This document shows, one piece after another, positions 22,578 through 34,373 of a DNA stretch of 64,000 nucleotides (position 1 is its first letter; every line of letters starts with the position of its first letter). The stretch spans positions 1,734,001-1,798,000 of the forward strand of contig NC_064238.1 of the NCBI RefSeq assembly GCF_023101765.2. Direction: 5' to 3'. Below the pieces are notes generated by a model. The model did no database searches and had not been told where the DNA came from. It saw nothing but the letters and a program-made list of their open reading frames with translations. This DNA comes from Spodoptera frugiperda. Its lineage: Eukaryota; Arthropoda; Insecta; Lepidoptera; Noctuidae. Made by a program: the position numbers and the translations under genes.

Positions 22578-22820
22578 CTGCGAAAGACCTAGCGGTTATA
22601 CGGGGCTCAAAGGAAGAGATGGAACCGGGTGTTTAGTCAGTAAGAGTCTAACCGTCGTACTCACAGGATTAATAATTCCTTAGTGACGTTTTGCACTGAA
22701 AACATGCTAAGAACTGGGCGTAATCTCTATATGTATCTGAGTGCAGCAGTAACACTCCTTCATGCCTCTCCCAAGGTGGGAGAAGACATTGAATTATTCT
22801 CCTTTCTCAAAAAAAAAAGA
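22578..22820 (+). mobile_element. Family C SINE interrupted by about 100 bp
   Basis: Left part gcgaaagacctagcggttat to gtcagtaagagtctaaccgt, right part ctccttcatgcctctcccaa to ggtgggagaagacattgaat with A-rich tail. The intervening 22660-22750 has no match in the other copies, so a second element may have inserted. Confidence 0.6.
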
Positions 22821-23253
22821 AATGCAGAACCACCACCCAAACTACAAAATCAAACAACAAAATCTAAATGATATCGCTGAAACACATAAAAGCCTGGAAC
22901 CAATTTATTGGCATTTATAAAGACAGATTATTTAAACCGAGTAAAATTTATGAAGGCACTCAAATAGGTACCTATTCCTTGACTTTTCTTTGCACCGTCG
23001 TAAATTCACTTTTAGACGCAAATAGCACTCGACCCGCTGAAGCAGCCGCGTTAATATAATCTTCCCTGAGTCTACAGTTTTCAGGTCACTACCTTCGCCA
23101 GTAAATAAAATCAGAAATGCATTTTCAATTGAGTCAGTGATTTTTAATTAACGGCTCTCTGTCCAATGTTTGTGTTTTAAGGCGATTAATTTTTGTTGGG
23201 TCAATTGTTATTTGTTTTTGTTATGGTATTTTTGTAATAATAATTTTTGACGT

Positions 23254-23405
23254 GTACCTGGTTCCATTTCCGCATAGGACAACTCTTTGTATGATCCACA
23301 AATTGTTGTTTCGGGGCTGGGTCTCATGTGCGTGTGAATCTGTATGTTTGTAAACGCACCCACGACACATGTGAATATCATAGCGTGGCGCAAAGTTTAA
23401 AAAAA
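23254..23405 (+). mobile_element. Family B SINE, 5'-truncated
   Basis: Body only: ggacaactctttgtatgatc, cacaaattgttgtttcgggg, gtatgtttgtaaacgcaccc and ggcgcaaagttt at the 3' end. Confidence 0.7.
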
Positions 23406-24429
23406 CATTTAAGTTTGCAAGTACGACTGCCACAAGTTAACAAATTCTCGCTAAAAATCTCTCGAGTCAATATTCTTAGGTGCTGACTTCTCTCAGATGA
23501 ACTATCAATTACTTTTTACAGAATTAAGATAAAGTAAGGAATAATTTCATTTGCCGATAGTAAGAAATTTCAACAGAAGTTACATGCTAGTAAAATGACT
23601 GGTTCGCAGTTTCTATTCTATATTCTATTATATTATAAGTTTTTAACTAGTTTGAATTAAAACTCACTTCAAAGAAAACGCCTGTGTTTCTAAAAAGTTG
23701 TACACGCTTATCAACTTACTCTCCGCTCTCCTCATTCGATTTTAGACTTAATTATTGTAACTGCAAAGAATAAAATGCTTTAATGAACTTCGACATCAGT
23801 ATAAGTTGACCTGCTATTTATACTTCAAATGATCCCTTTATTATTTACATACGAAGAATTCCTAGAAGTTTCATTATACGAATTGTAGGCTTTCATACTA
23901 CCCCTGAGGGAATTTGATGATCTTTGACGTTTCATAGGCTGTGGTTGTTTGAAAGCAAAATTTTATGTCAATCGAATAAATTGCTTTATGGATATACCTG
24001 TGATGAGCTGAAATAATATAAATTATACAGAAAGATTTCTGTTTGAAGATTATTTGCAGATTACTTGGAACTAATATAACGTACGAGTATGTAGTTAAAA
24101 AGGTAATAGGATTATAAATGCGATAGAAATTAAATGGTTGATATTTTTCTGATTAGAATTGATTTCCTAGAAGATTATGAATATTGTCTAACACATTCAA
24201 TATATATTCTATATTTTCCCTCAATCGTCTAGGGAAGCTATAGTGCCCGCGGAACTATTTGGCCGTATATGTGAAAAGGACTACTTCTAAAAGGTAATTT
24301 ATTATTTTTTTTCAATAAAAGAACAATTTATTATTCCAATTATCTGGAGATTGGTCATCAATCATTATTGTCTAATCTTATATGCTTTGCAAGCAATAGA
24401 AAAACCGCTCTCGCATCACGCATTATAAT

Positions 24430-24540
24430 TTGACTACACGGTTAGCGCGGTGGTGGTTAGGCAACTGGCTGCCGTGCAACATGTCGCGGGTTCGATTTCC
24501 ACTCTGAACAATTCTTTGTGTGATCCACAAATTGTATGTT
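24430..24540 (+). mobile_element. Family B SINE, 3'-truncated head
   Basis: Head gactacacggttagcgcggt, gcaactggctgccgtgcaac, B-box gggttcgatttcc and cacaaattg, after which homology stops at gtatgttccc. Confidence 0.7.
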
Positions 24541-24632
24541 CCCTTATAAAGTAGAAATTATGAAGTTACAATATACATAGTACAGTTACATTTTTATTTT
24601 ATTCAATTATGTATATTTTATATATATTATAA

Positions 24633-24726
24633 GGGGATTCGACCCCTTCGACCCCCGACTTATGTCGATAAAATTTGTGGTACTCAGCCTTAACGGGTTA
24701 GAAGTCCCACCCCTATCACATTGTAT
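24633..24726. mobile_element. Partial copy of the 50.6-kb inverted-repeat element
   Basis: ggggattcgaccccttcgac, gtcgataaaatttgtggtac, tcagccttaacgggttagaa and ccctatcacattgta align with the right half of the element at 50598. Confidence 0.65.
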
Positions 24727-25139
24727 AAAAACAATATTTACATATCACTCAAAAAATGTAACACGACACTAAAAAAAAACAAAACAAAAATAAACTTTTT
24801 TGTATATAATGTTGATGTAAAAACAAAAACAGTGCATTGTATTTTCGAGTCCCGGTCTTTCGATATATCAAATGCGTAGTATATTTTCATGGGTCCACGG
24901 ATCGCATTTGTCACGTAAAACCAATATTTCTCTTGGGACGATCCGCCAAATAAAACTACTAAATTTTTTATCAAAGAAAAGAGATACATATAGATACATA
25001 CACTATTTTTATTGAACAGTTTTAAGATATCGGATATTAAAACTGTACCAGTAAATAGTGGTTTTTATATTATTTTATTTTTGAAGGCTTATTTTCTAAT
25101 GACTTCCGCCGCCTTAGGTATATAGCTAGAGGCGTAGAA

Positions 25140-25340
25140 CATTTTTAAATGGAGTAAATCAGACTCTCACTGCCGTACTCAAAGACATTTAATGATTAGT
25201 TAAACCAATCCTTATAACGATTTTTTCCGGAAAGGTTTGCTAAGGATTGGGATAAGTAATCATTAAATGAAATGTCTCTGAATACGGCAGTTACTGACTA
25301 AAACCCACCCGTTCCTACTTTTGTCTGTTTTAGCTGGGTC
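25140..25340 (-). mobile_element. Family C SINE split by MITE E
   Basis: Reverse copy: cagactctc before 25169 and tactgactaaaacccacccg after 25291 are continuous in other copies (cagactcttactgactaaa). The two halves flank MITE E exactly. Confidence 0.65.
25169..25291. mobile_element. MITE E, near-complete copy nested in a family C SINE
   Basis: Inverted ends ACTGCCGTACTCAAAGACAT and, reverse-complemented from the right, ACTGCCGTATTCAGAGACAT. A further inner match, taatgattag / aagtaatcatta, makes the element nearly palindromic. It has no ORF. Confidence 0.75.
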
Positions 25341-25902
25341 CACGGTAGCCCACTGAGCAATCTATAGCTCCGGTATTTAGGCTGAAGCTACAATGACCGC
25401 TTACCATCAGACAATTATACGCTTTATTGCTGCCAATTTATAGTAATATAAAGAAAGTTATGACTTAACTAATAACGTTGTTGATAACACGTACATTCCT
25501 GCTTACCTCTTCAGGGAATTCATGTGTAATGTTATGTTACGTAAAACTAACTATAAGGTAATAAACCGAGAGAACATTACGGTTCGCGTTCGTGCGTAAC
25601 ATGCTTAAACATTACGCCTAGTATTTCCCAAAGGGGTGGGCTGAGATTTACCTATAGTACTCTGATCTTCAATGTGCTAATCTAGTAGTACTTGTTAGTC
25701 TAACTTGTTATATGAAAATCTAAGCGAAAAATGATGGATTATTGGTGTGGATATTATTTTCTATTCCAAGTGCGTTAAGAAGAGAAAACTAAATGTCAAA
25801 TGTAATTGCAAAAATTACAAAACATAGTATTTTGCTATTTAATTGAATTATTAAACGGTTTAATTTAGCTTTTCCCGTTTGTTTAACACATTGGACGAGG
25901 TG

Positions 25903-26005
25903 GTGGTCACTGGTGACCGACGTTAGCGGAGGATTTGCCTTCAACAGTTTTTTATTAGCAGTCAGTTTTTTTTTAATTTCACTCCCTTCCTGATGACAGA
26001 TTAGG
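25903..26005 (+). repeat. Two-copy interspersed repeat
   Basis: gtcactggtgaccgacgtta, gcggaggatttgccttcaac, agttttttattagcagtcag. Matches 8250-8312 in intron 4 of the SV2-like gene (gtcactggtaaccgacgctt, agcggagaattcgccttcaa). Confidence 0.5.
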
Positions 26006-26130
26006 TATTTTTTGGGAGACACTCTCAATATTGGTGATCATTTTAATATAATCAAACAGTTGACCAGATAAAATTACCTTTCCGCTCAAAGCGAATCTAT
26101 TTCTAAGAGAATATTTTTAAGTCTAAAACT

Positions 26131-26218
26131 AGACTTGTAACATCGCTGTGCTCTAAACAAAAGAAAGACATAAACTTCACAATCTTTTAGAGCACACAGC
26201 ACGAGCGACAATAAGTCT
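26131..26218. repeat. 88-bp imperfect palindrome
   Basis: agacttgtaacatcgctgtg then ctctaaa on the left is mirrored by tttagagcacacagcac and gagcgacaataagtct on the right, with about 24 bp between the arms. Could be a small MITE or a hairpin-forming transcript; only one copy was seen. Confidence 0.55.
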
Positions 26219-26632
26219 ACAGTTTACAAGCACCATAATGCATTTCTAGCACGTTGATACTAAAATAACTTAAACATAGCCTGCTGTGAGGATCTGAAAA
26301 TAGTCCGTTACTTTTAGTTGAAGAAGCGAACTGAAGGATATTTCCGTTAGTTATATAAAGAAATTGGAATAAAATTGGTTAGTAATGATCAAAAATGAGA
26401 CTTAGGAATTAAGTGACTTTACTATTTTATATTATTATAAAGTAATTCACAAAACAATGAAAAAGTTTCTCAAGTTTTACGGTTTCCCGATTGTCGAGTT
26501 TTGGTTGACCAGCCGTCAATGTCGTGTCAAGTATTGAGTATTGAATGTCAAAATTGACAGAAGTAGCAAATTGATTGAAATTGTTCGACCTTTAGAATTT
26601 AGAACGTCTCTACATAAATAGTTAAGAGTAAA

Positions 26633-27160
26633 GGGTGTCCCAACAAGAACGCAAGATTTAAATTTTAAATAAAACGCAGATATTTTTAAAAAAATCGTGA
26701 AAGCTTTATAATATCGTAAAGTAGAGAGGATGAGGTTATCTATGTAACAATACATCGGGCAGATGGCCGCCGCGGCTTTGCTGGCACATACGTGATCTTT
26801 TAATGAAATTTTCAATGATCGTTTTGCATAAATGATGCGGTATTTCATTAATACAGCGTCCAATTTCCTTTTTAAGGCTTGAGTCGTCGTCGGCTTACTC
26901 GCATAAACCATCGACTTTAAGAAACCCCAAAGAAAAAAGTCTAATGTTGATAAATCACATGATCTAGGCGGCCAATTCTGGTCTCCAAAACGTGAAATAA
27001 CACGCCCGGGACATGACTGATGCAGCAATTTAATTGTTTCTCTGGCTGTATGACATGTGGCGCCATCTTGTTGAAACCACATGCCCTCCAAATCCATTTT
27101 TTCAATTCGAGGTACGAAACAACTTGGTTTATAAACCGTTAAACCATGATTAGACAATGT
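26633..27160 (-). pseudogene. Mariner-like (Tc1/mariner superfamily) transposase fragment
   Basis: Minus-strand relic of a DNA transposon. The frame holds the catalytic-core motif WFQQDGATCHTARET (second catalytic Asp) and then NWPPRSCDLSTLDFFLWG (third), followed by KPTTTQALKRKLDAVL. The N-terminal DNA-binding part and the first catalytic Asp are missing; homology starts abruptly near 27160. Toward the 3' end the reading frame shifts: the expected tail (CQQSRGGHLPDV) is found in another frame near 26780. The outer end reads gggtgtcccaacaagaacgc, typical of the terminal inverted repeat region of such elements. It is inactive. Confidence 0.85.
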
Positions 27161-27249
27161 AAATTATCATCATCATTTAAATAATATGTCCACAGTTTTT
27201 TCTTAATCCTTAACCACTAATCACAACTTTGAGGCCCATTCTAGGCTCT

Positions 27250-27676
27250 CCTACTTCAAAATGGAACCAAAGTATTATATGACCAATTAAACTGCTATCA
27301 GTCTCCGGGATATTAACTGTAAAGTTTTATCTAAGAGAGCTCCCAACTTCTAAGGCTTTTAGATTTGAATTTCGTCAATGTTACTCCGTAGTAATTTGGC
27401 TCCTTTGTGAGAAACGTGTTGAGTCTTTGTAGTAACATTGTAACTAGACAATCTAAATTACTACTGGGTTAATTTCTAGAAGTTGTATTTGACTTAGTTC
27501 ATCTTCCTTACTTCAAAATGCATTTCTGTCGGATTAAACATGCTGATCCGGAGTCTCAGGAATATTAACTAGTAAAGTTTTATCTAAGAGAGCTCCAACT
27601 TCTAAGGCATTTAGATTTGAATGATCAATGTTACGTAGTAATTTGGCTCCTTTAGTGAGTAACGTGTCTGAGTCTT
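27250..27676 (+). repeat. Two-copy tandem repeat, unit about 175 bp
   Basis: 27250-27427 and 27508-27676 share cttcaaaatg, aaagttttatctaagagagc, aacttctaaggc, atttagatttgaat and gtagtaatttggctcctttg, separated by about 80 bp. About 10% divergence with small indels. Confidence 0.75.
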
Positions 27677-27725
27677 CCTCTCGCGTCGCCCAAAACGGGA
27701 GAAGACATTGGATGATTTTTCCCTA
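27677..27725 (+). mobile_element. Family C SINE 3' tail
   Basis: Only the last part, cctctcgcgtcgcccaaaac and gggagaagacattggatgat. It directly follows the second copy of the 27.3-27.7 kb tandem repeat. Confidence 0.5.
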
Positions 27726-27729
27726 GTTA

Positions 27730-29370
27730 AATATATTTCTAGGTCGGATAAACATAAGTAAAAAAGAGTGAAGTGTTAATCAAACGACATTTTACGAAGG
27801 TAAAGTCCATCTAGCGGAGATATGATATAATATTTTATGGTGTCTCATATTATACTGGCAGTCAAGAGGTTCAATATAAAAATTCTATATTATTTGACTC
27901 CCATAAACACGATGAAATCGGTATATCTTGCTATCTATATTTGCTGTTATCGTAACGATTGCTATAAGTAATAAAACATAATTATAATTGTTTGTGAAAA
28001 ATATAATTAGATAAGTCTTAGATAACTTATATTCCTATGAGATTAAATGAAATGAAATGTATTGCAATAAAATGAAACGAAATAAATGACATTATTTTTG
28101 CAAAGAGCCTATAAAAGAGTACTTTTACACGTACACACGCATCCTAAAACGGACACAAAGTAGTTTTTACTGTGTATCAACTTGATAAAATTGTTACGAA
28201 TATTTAAAATTTAATAACAAAATCAATTTAAAATAGAACATAGAACATACACACATAACATTTTACTGCTTCGTCTAGACATGTCTGCATGATGTTCCAT
28301 TATAAAATAATACTGTTTCAATAGCATTTCAATGTAAACGATAAAATTTCTGAGAACATTTGATGAAATGTACTGTATCTATTATGTTTACTTAGTTTGT
28401 TAGACACAGTTTCTATTTCAACTAGCTAGCAACAAAAATAATTATTTTTAAACCGAATTTGAGACTCTTTGTTATGTAATCGCACGCAAGAGATAATCGA
28501 AATGTTATACTTACAACGATATTTATTTTTAAACAGTTTTATTTAGCAGGACCTGTTTGTTTATTTGGGTCAAAATTAGTAATTAGAATTTTGCCCCCTT
28601 CCTGACGACACGTCGATTTAATTTTTAGTATACACTTTTAATTTTGATGAATATAAAATGTTATAATCATAAGTTTTCACATCAACTGCAATTATTATAC
28701 ATAATTCAAACGAAAAGGTTTGATTGATAGAATAGGTTCACAAAAAAACTAACATACAAAATATATCTTATTTCTTAGTATTACTTGTTATAAATTGAGG
28801 CAAGAAAATAAATCCAAAACTGGTTCACCATCCAACAATACAATCCAAGTCTTCATACACTCCACTGCCAAATAGAGCAGACAAACACACTTCCATACAG
28901 GCATATATCTTATAAGACTTTAATAGATCCATTAAAACTGTCTTCAAGCTCTTAAAATATGCTCTTAATAGGAGCATAATCTCCTACATTAGAGATAAAA
29001 ATTCACAACCCTCTTCCCACATTGTCACATGGCCGTGACGTCACAAAACCACGGGCGGGAATCTTCTAGGGGGGTAATGTATGGGCCCCATTAAGGCCTA
29101 ATCTTAAAGCCTTTCTTATGATAAATTATCAAGGCTGCTGTGAATTTTACACGGTATATTTCAAACGTAAACAGCGGGTGTTCTTTTAATAAGGGGAACT
29201 AAATTGTTATTTACTAACCTAGTTGGCTCCCCAAAATTATTTTGTATGAACTTTTTCAAGTTTTTTTTTTTGGTTTAATATTTTGATTTTATTTTTTTCT
29301 ATTATGCTTTCTAGTTTTCATATTCATAATAATTTAGTTAACATAAATAAGGTCTAGACTAAATTGACTC
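27730..29370. other. No gene seen; possible CRE site
   Basis: AT-rich apart from 29025-29100, which is GC-rich and holds the palindrome tgacgtca at 29036-29043 (consensus cAMP-response element) and gggcccca. A possible minus-strand terminal exon, ttatctctaatgtag|GA at 28983, would stop after nine codons. Confidence 0.35.
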
Positions 29371-29376
29371 TAGTAG

Positions 29377-29535
29377 CTGAGGACTACCTAGCGGATTACC
29401 GGGGTTCCAGCTCGAACACGTGGAGTAGGTAAGAACGGGGTGGTTTTTAGTCAGTAAGAGTCTGACATACCTTCTCGCCTCGCTCAAGGCAGGAGAAATT
29501 ATTGGATGATTTTCCATTTCTCAAAAAAAAAAAAT
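29377..29535 (+). mobile_element. Family C SINE
   Basis: gctgaggactacctagcgga, ccggggttccagctcg, gaacggggtggtttttagtc, agtaagagtctgacatacct, ctcaaggcaggagaaattat and an A-rich tail. Confidence 0.8.
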
Positions 29536-29689
29536 ATTTAATCTTTTTTAACAAGACTAAATTGATATCACTTATTTGCACCAAACGAAATCAAATTCCT
29601 TTACTACTCATGTTGAAAAAGCAGTTCACTCATATAAACAACCAGCTATTCCTATCAATCGTAGCGTGATATAGTATAACCTTCCTTAC

Positions 29690-29757
29690 CTTCAATAAAC
29701 GGACCAACCCAAATCAAAAGAACTATTGAATTCGAATAAGCGCGTTCAAACAAGTAC
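29690..29757 (-). CDS. Candidate coding exon, hydrophobic
   Basis: Twenty-two codons reading YLFERAYSNSIVLLIWVGPF and on to IEG, between a pyrimidine-rich acceptor (gtttgtttgtttagttag|G) and a good donor (TTGAAG|GTAAGG). The entry phase matches the donor at 43363. It could be part of a membrane helix. Short frames of this size also arise by chance, so support is weak; the splice signals are the main reason to list it. Confidence 0.22.
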
Positions 29758-30104
29758 CTAACTAAACAAACAAACTCTCCAGCTTGAGGTACACATTAGT
29801 ATTACACATATATTATTATATGATTTGACCTTTCGCTAAACCAAAAAGCAGTCCTGATTTTAAAGCAATCTAACCTAAAAAGGCCCCTAAATATTCAAGC
29901 CACCTACGCCGTGCTCTGTGGTAGACCGCAACGACGTAACGCTCACCCAACGTTTTTCGAACATCTCATATTGTTAATGTTAGGAAACCATGTTTAATTT
30001 TGGCACAAGAATTGTTGTTTTCCTCAAAATAATGGAAATAGGTATACACGTCGTAGAAATAACAGACTTGCTTTTTATTTTTGTAGTAGATCGGTAGAGT
30101 TGTC

Positions 30105-30302
30105 TTAATTGAATACAAAGTTTCCACTAGTTATTTTTCGAACCCTATTTAAATATGAAATGACATTTTTATTTTTAAAATTTTGTACAATTTTACCCAA
30201 CACTTCACGACACTCGCGCACTCGTGCAGATGCACTTGAAAACACTTGAACAACTAGACTTACAAGTAGTATTATTATACAGACTAATGATTCAAGATAC
30301 AT
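30105..30302 (-). CDS. Hypothetical small ORF with signal-peptide-like start, 65 aa
   Basis: Uninterrupted ATG-to-TAA frame whose first 20 residues (MYLESLVCIIILLVSLVVQV) form a signal-peptide-like helix followed by FSSASA, a plausible cleavage region, and a basic tail. There are possible donors inside it (CTACTT|GTAAGTCTAG, and a weaker one at 30196), so it could be the first exon of a secreted protein. It resembles no family I know, and chance frames of this length are common in AT-rich DNA. Confidence 0.2.
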   Translation of the reverse strand: MYLESLVCIIILLVSLVVQVFSSASARVRECREVLGKIVQNFKNKNVISYLNRVRKITSGNFVFN

Positions 30303-30456
30303 ATGAAGTGAAGCAACATTGATCCAACACTGTATAGTTGTCTCTGACTAGTTTCTGCCTGCAGCTTTGCCCGCATTCCCGTGAGACAAAAGTAGTGTGT
30401 GTGTTATTCTAGACTACAATCTACCCTGTTCTAAATTTCATCCATGTCCTTTCAGG

Positions 30457-30583
30457 TGTTGCGGACTACCTAGCGGGTTTAACGAGACTCCGGCTGGAAA
30501 AGCAGCTACTCCTGCTTTGAACAGGGTGGTTTTGAGTCAATAAAAGTCTAACACTGCTTCTCGTCTCTTCAGGTGTTATGACG
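30457..30583 (+). mobile_element. Family C SINE, 3'-truncated
   Basis: gttgcggactacctagcggg, gagactccggctggaaaagc, acagggtggttttgagtcaa and taaaagtctaacactgcttc. Confidence 0.7.
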
Positions 30584-30599
30584 TGATTGTGTAACAAAC

Positions 30600-33055
30600 A
30601 TACTCACAAACTTAAAAACTCACAAACTCTTGTATTATATAATATTAGTGAGATTAGGCTAACTACGACAAAACAAACTAATGATAACATCATCAAAAAT
30701 ACCCTAGAAGTCTAAACGATTCTTCATACGAATAAAAGTATCGATTTAAAATCGTTCTACTTCTTCATACAAATATTCGATTCGATTATAAATCAATACT
30801 CGTATTTGTATGAAGATATCAACTCATGCGTACAAAGGATAATCTCACTTCCGATTCGTTTGCTGTCAAAGTTTTCAGCAATATTGTTAGCAAAATACCC
30901 TTGAACTCGTTTCCAAGCTACATAATACGAAAGTGAACGGAATATAGGAACTTAAAGAGTGGGATCTTGCTGATAGCAACGGATTTTGTATTAGATTCCG
31001 AATATGCTGTGTAAATAGAAAATTCTTAGGGAAATTCTTGGATTGACTTGGTCATTGGTTTGGATTTGTTACTATAGTAATTTCTAAGTATAAAAAAGGT
31101 GTAAGTACTATGTGTAATTAATAGATTTTGTAATGTAGTTTTTACTCATTGGATGTTCCTACTTAATGGATGTAAATACAAACTTACTAATTACCTAGAT
31201 AACACGTTTAAATACTAGTTGAACGCTTGAATAAATGAAGGGATTAGCAAATAGATAAATAACAATTAAGCAGATACATTTAGTTTTACATCATAAGCAT
31301 CTACATGCCGTAAAGGAAAATTCAGACTGAAAGCAAAAAAATAATAATAAATACCTACAGAAAATAATTCCAACTGAAATAAAAATATTTTCAATACAAC
31401 ACCTTGTTTTAGAATTACAGATCAATATCACTTTTGAACCATACCTTTACGCTGTTCTCGAAACAGGGTGAAAATATATTGTATTCTAATCCAGAAACTT
31501 TTATATTAACAAAACTTAGCAACTATTTGATCAAATTACGTTCATTCATCACTACATAGTTCGCCAACACAGGGTTGCAGTTTATCATCAGAGTTACAAG
31601 GCCACACGAGTTTGACATACTAAGGCTGGGTTGAATCAAAAGTTACGTTCGTTTAATTTGACAGTTAATTTATGAAGTTATCGTTATTTCCTGGTGGTTA
31701 GCAGTCTCATATTTCAAGTTCGGCTGTCGGTTTTAAACTCATTATTGAAGTTTTATAAAATTTGTACTGTCGCTGTGTATACAATAATGTTAAGTTTTAT
31801 TATAAAATGAATTGTGTTTGGTTTTGAATGTGAAAAATATATCAAAATACAAATTGATTCTTGAATAGTTTTCATAGTTCTTAATGAGAATTTTAATAGA
31901 CACAGAAGACAAAGCTGAATTTGTGGCAAAACCTATTCCCATTTTAAGAAGTGTGCCGAAAATCTGTAATAACTAAAATAAAATGTAGTTCATTCAAACA
32001 TAACTTCACATTTTGACCTGAAACTATCAAAAAATAAAATAAAAAACATAAAACACCATCGGATTTGAAGCACAGTTTACTTAACCTGTCCGTTAACTTT
32101 GCATGGTACAACCGGCCTTTCGTTCACGATATACATAAAACAATGCCAAACTTAGTTGCGTGTATAAAATTATGTATCAGAATGAAGTATACAGTGTAAT
32201 TATTTATACAGTTTGTTTTGAAAACTGTGACAAGGTAAAAATTGTACAGATGAGTGGGAAAAATAATACTTTTATACATAGTAGCTTACGTAAATGATGA
32301 TAAAATAAAATTGAGATATTTCATCATGGCATTCTAAATATATTTTTTCAAAGCAACTGAAAATACAGCAGTGATTTATTAATCATCACTGCAAGTCATC
32401 AATGATGACTTATATCATCATGTTGTTCGTATAAGTACTAACTAACTTTATCATTATCATCAGCCATAGAACATATTCTGTCTTCTGTCTTCAATAATAA
32501 GATAAAATTACACTCATATTTTAACATCAATAAGAAGATCAAAATCTGTCCGTATAGGTGTTTTGTTTGATCTCCTAATTTTGTGAATTTTGTTCAAAGA
32601 TCGTTGTTTAATTAGCCTGGTTAGAACACTACAATACCAACTCCATCTGATATTACTTGAACCCAGAATTTAATCAGAGACTTTTAAAGTACCACCAAAA
32701 CAATCTACATAAACAAAATACAGCCGACGAAAATAACTCGATGAAAAATAACCTGTGTTCAATTTAAAGCACGTTAATAGGCAGTATCAGTGTACTTGCA
32801 AATATTTTCATTGGCACGATTGATTGCAATCCGTATCAGTTCAGTTTAAAAGGCAGGCTTTTTCAGTTAAATCGCGTTTAATGGGCCGCTCAAATAAATC
32901 AACGGTGTTATCGATACTCGATATGTGTTGTATGGGAAACAGAAATCAATTTTGCTAATTGCTATTGATATTATTGGTATGATATTACTAGTACTTAGTT
33001 GTTATTAGTAACTGAACTGCAAGTTAGACGTCATTCTCTTCTGAATAAGCTATGC
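30600..33055. other. No gene seen
   Basis: Unique AT-rich sequence. 30720-30800 contains short alternating words (atcgatttaaaatcg, ttcgattcgattataaatc). 32790-32940 is GC-richer without open frames. Confidence 0.45.
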
Positions 33056-33059
33056 TCTA

Positions 33060-33290
33060 ACACAAACGGGCCAGTTCAACCAGAGTGATACCACGGCCTC
33101 ACAGGAAACCGACGTGAAACAACGCTTGCGTTGTGTTTCGTCATGTGTGTGAGGTTACTGGACGTACAATTAACACATTAGGTAGGGATACCTAAAAAGC
33201 CGCCAATGCTCTTGTAACTCCTCTGGTGTTTGAAGTGTTCATAGGCGGCACGTTGCTCGTTCACCGGATTATCTTATACAAAATGTTCAA
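33060..33290 (+). mobile_element. Family A repeat
   Basis: Has the 5' part gaaaccgacgtgaaacaacg, cttgcgttgtgtttcgtc and tgtgaggttactgg, a shortened C-rich block, and the 3' part ctctggtgtttgaagtgttcataggcgg with gctcgttcaccgg. Diverged by small deletions. Confidence 0.7.
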
Positions 33291-33867
33291 TAGCAGTGCA
33301 AAATTTCCAATTTAATCCAATGATATTGTAACGATATTGTTTTCTGTGATGTACTATTTCTTGGAAGTAATTAGGTTTTACATACTGCAACACATTTTCC
33401 TCGTTCACAACCGAAAGATAAAAGTTTATTCCATTAAGAACACTTCTACGTCATTCTTCGGATGATTAAAAATATTTAATATTTTGTAAGTATTATTTTG
33501 ATATTATATCCCCCCAATACATTGACCCTCCAAAGAGCGGTAACTTGCAAAGTATCTATTTACTTGGGCAAAGCAAACATCTTCAGTAGCAACGTTAATC
33601 ACAGCGCGCTATTAAGTTTTCCACAAGGAAATAATGCTTCATTAAAATTTTAACGCAGCCGGTTTAATTTTCTATACGAGACGGGATTTTAATGAACCGT
33701 GCTACCAGACAAGAGTTTTAATCTCTCGGTTTTCGCTTCACGGGTAAAATATGGCTTGGTAACAGGTAGTGGTGTAAAGTTTTTCTTTTTTTTTTAGTTT
33801 CATAATGTATGTAAATTGTATGCAATATTATGAGTTTGGCTTAAACTCAGTTATTATAGATATATAA

Positions 33868-34135
33868 CATAGCGTCACGCCTTTTATCCTCAAAAGGGTA
33901 GGCAGAGTTCCATATTACGGCACGTAATACCGCTATACATTGTACACCCACTTTCACCATTTGTGTTAAAGTCTCATGTAATACTGGGCGAGCTTATTGC
34001 CATATTATACTGGACACAATTCCAGTTCCAACAAATTTTCGAAAAACGAGTAATATTTTTCCCGACCCGGGAATCGAACTGGAGACCCCTTGTCCGGCAA
34101 TCGCATTTGCGACCACTCGACCAACGAGGTATCCG
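33868..34135 (-). mobile_element. Family J tRNA-derived SINE
   Basis: On the minus strand it begins tacctcgttggtcgagtggt (A-box region) and continues to a B-box, cagttcgattcccgggtcgg, then the body ending in ctaccctttt and ggcgtgacgc. A 60-plus-codon frame on the plus strand here is chance within the element. Confidence 0.75.
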
Positions 34136-34373
34136 GACTATCTTAGCAACACAAACTACAAATAGTTCATTTAAAATTCAAATAATAACCTTTTCAAATA
34201 GTTAAGTAGCTGCTGGCTATTAAAAAGTAGGTTATTCAATTATTCATTACCGTTTCTATTCTGACCTTTCAAGTTAATTATTAAGATGCTTCGAAACCTT
34301 TCTATTTTCTAAGGTAAGGAAATTAGGTATACATTCTACGTGTTTGATTGACCTTTATAAGAATACCCATGGT

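Noticed and set aside
28950..28983. Possible terminal exon (nine codons and stop) after the 29.7-kb piece
   Set aside because: Phase fits and the acceptor is fair, but nine codons give no evidence of coding.
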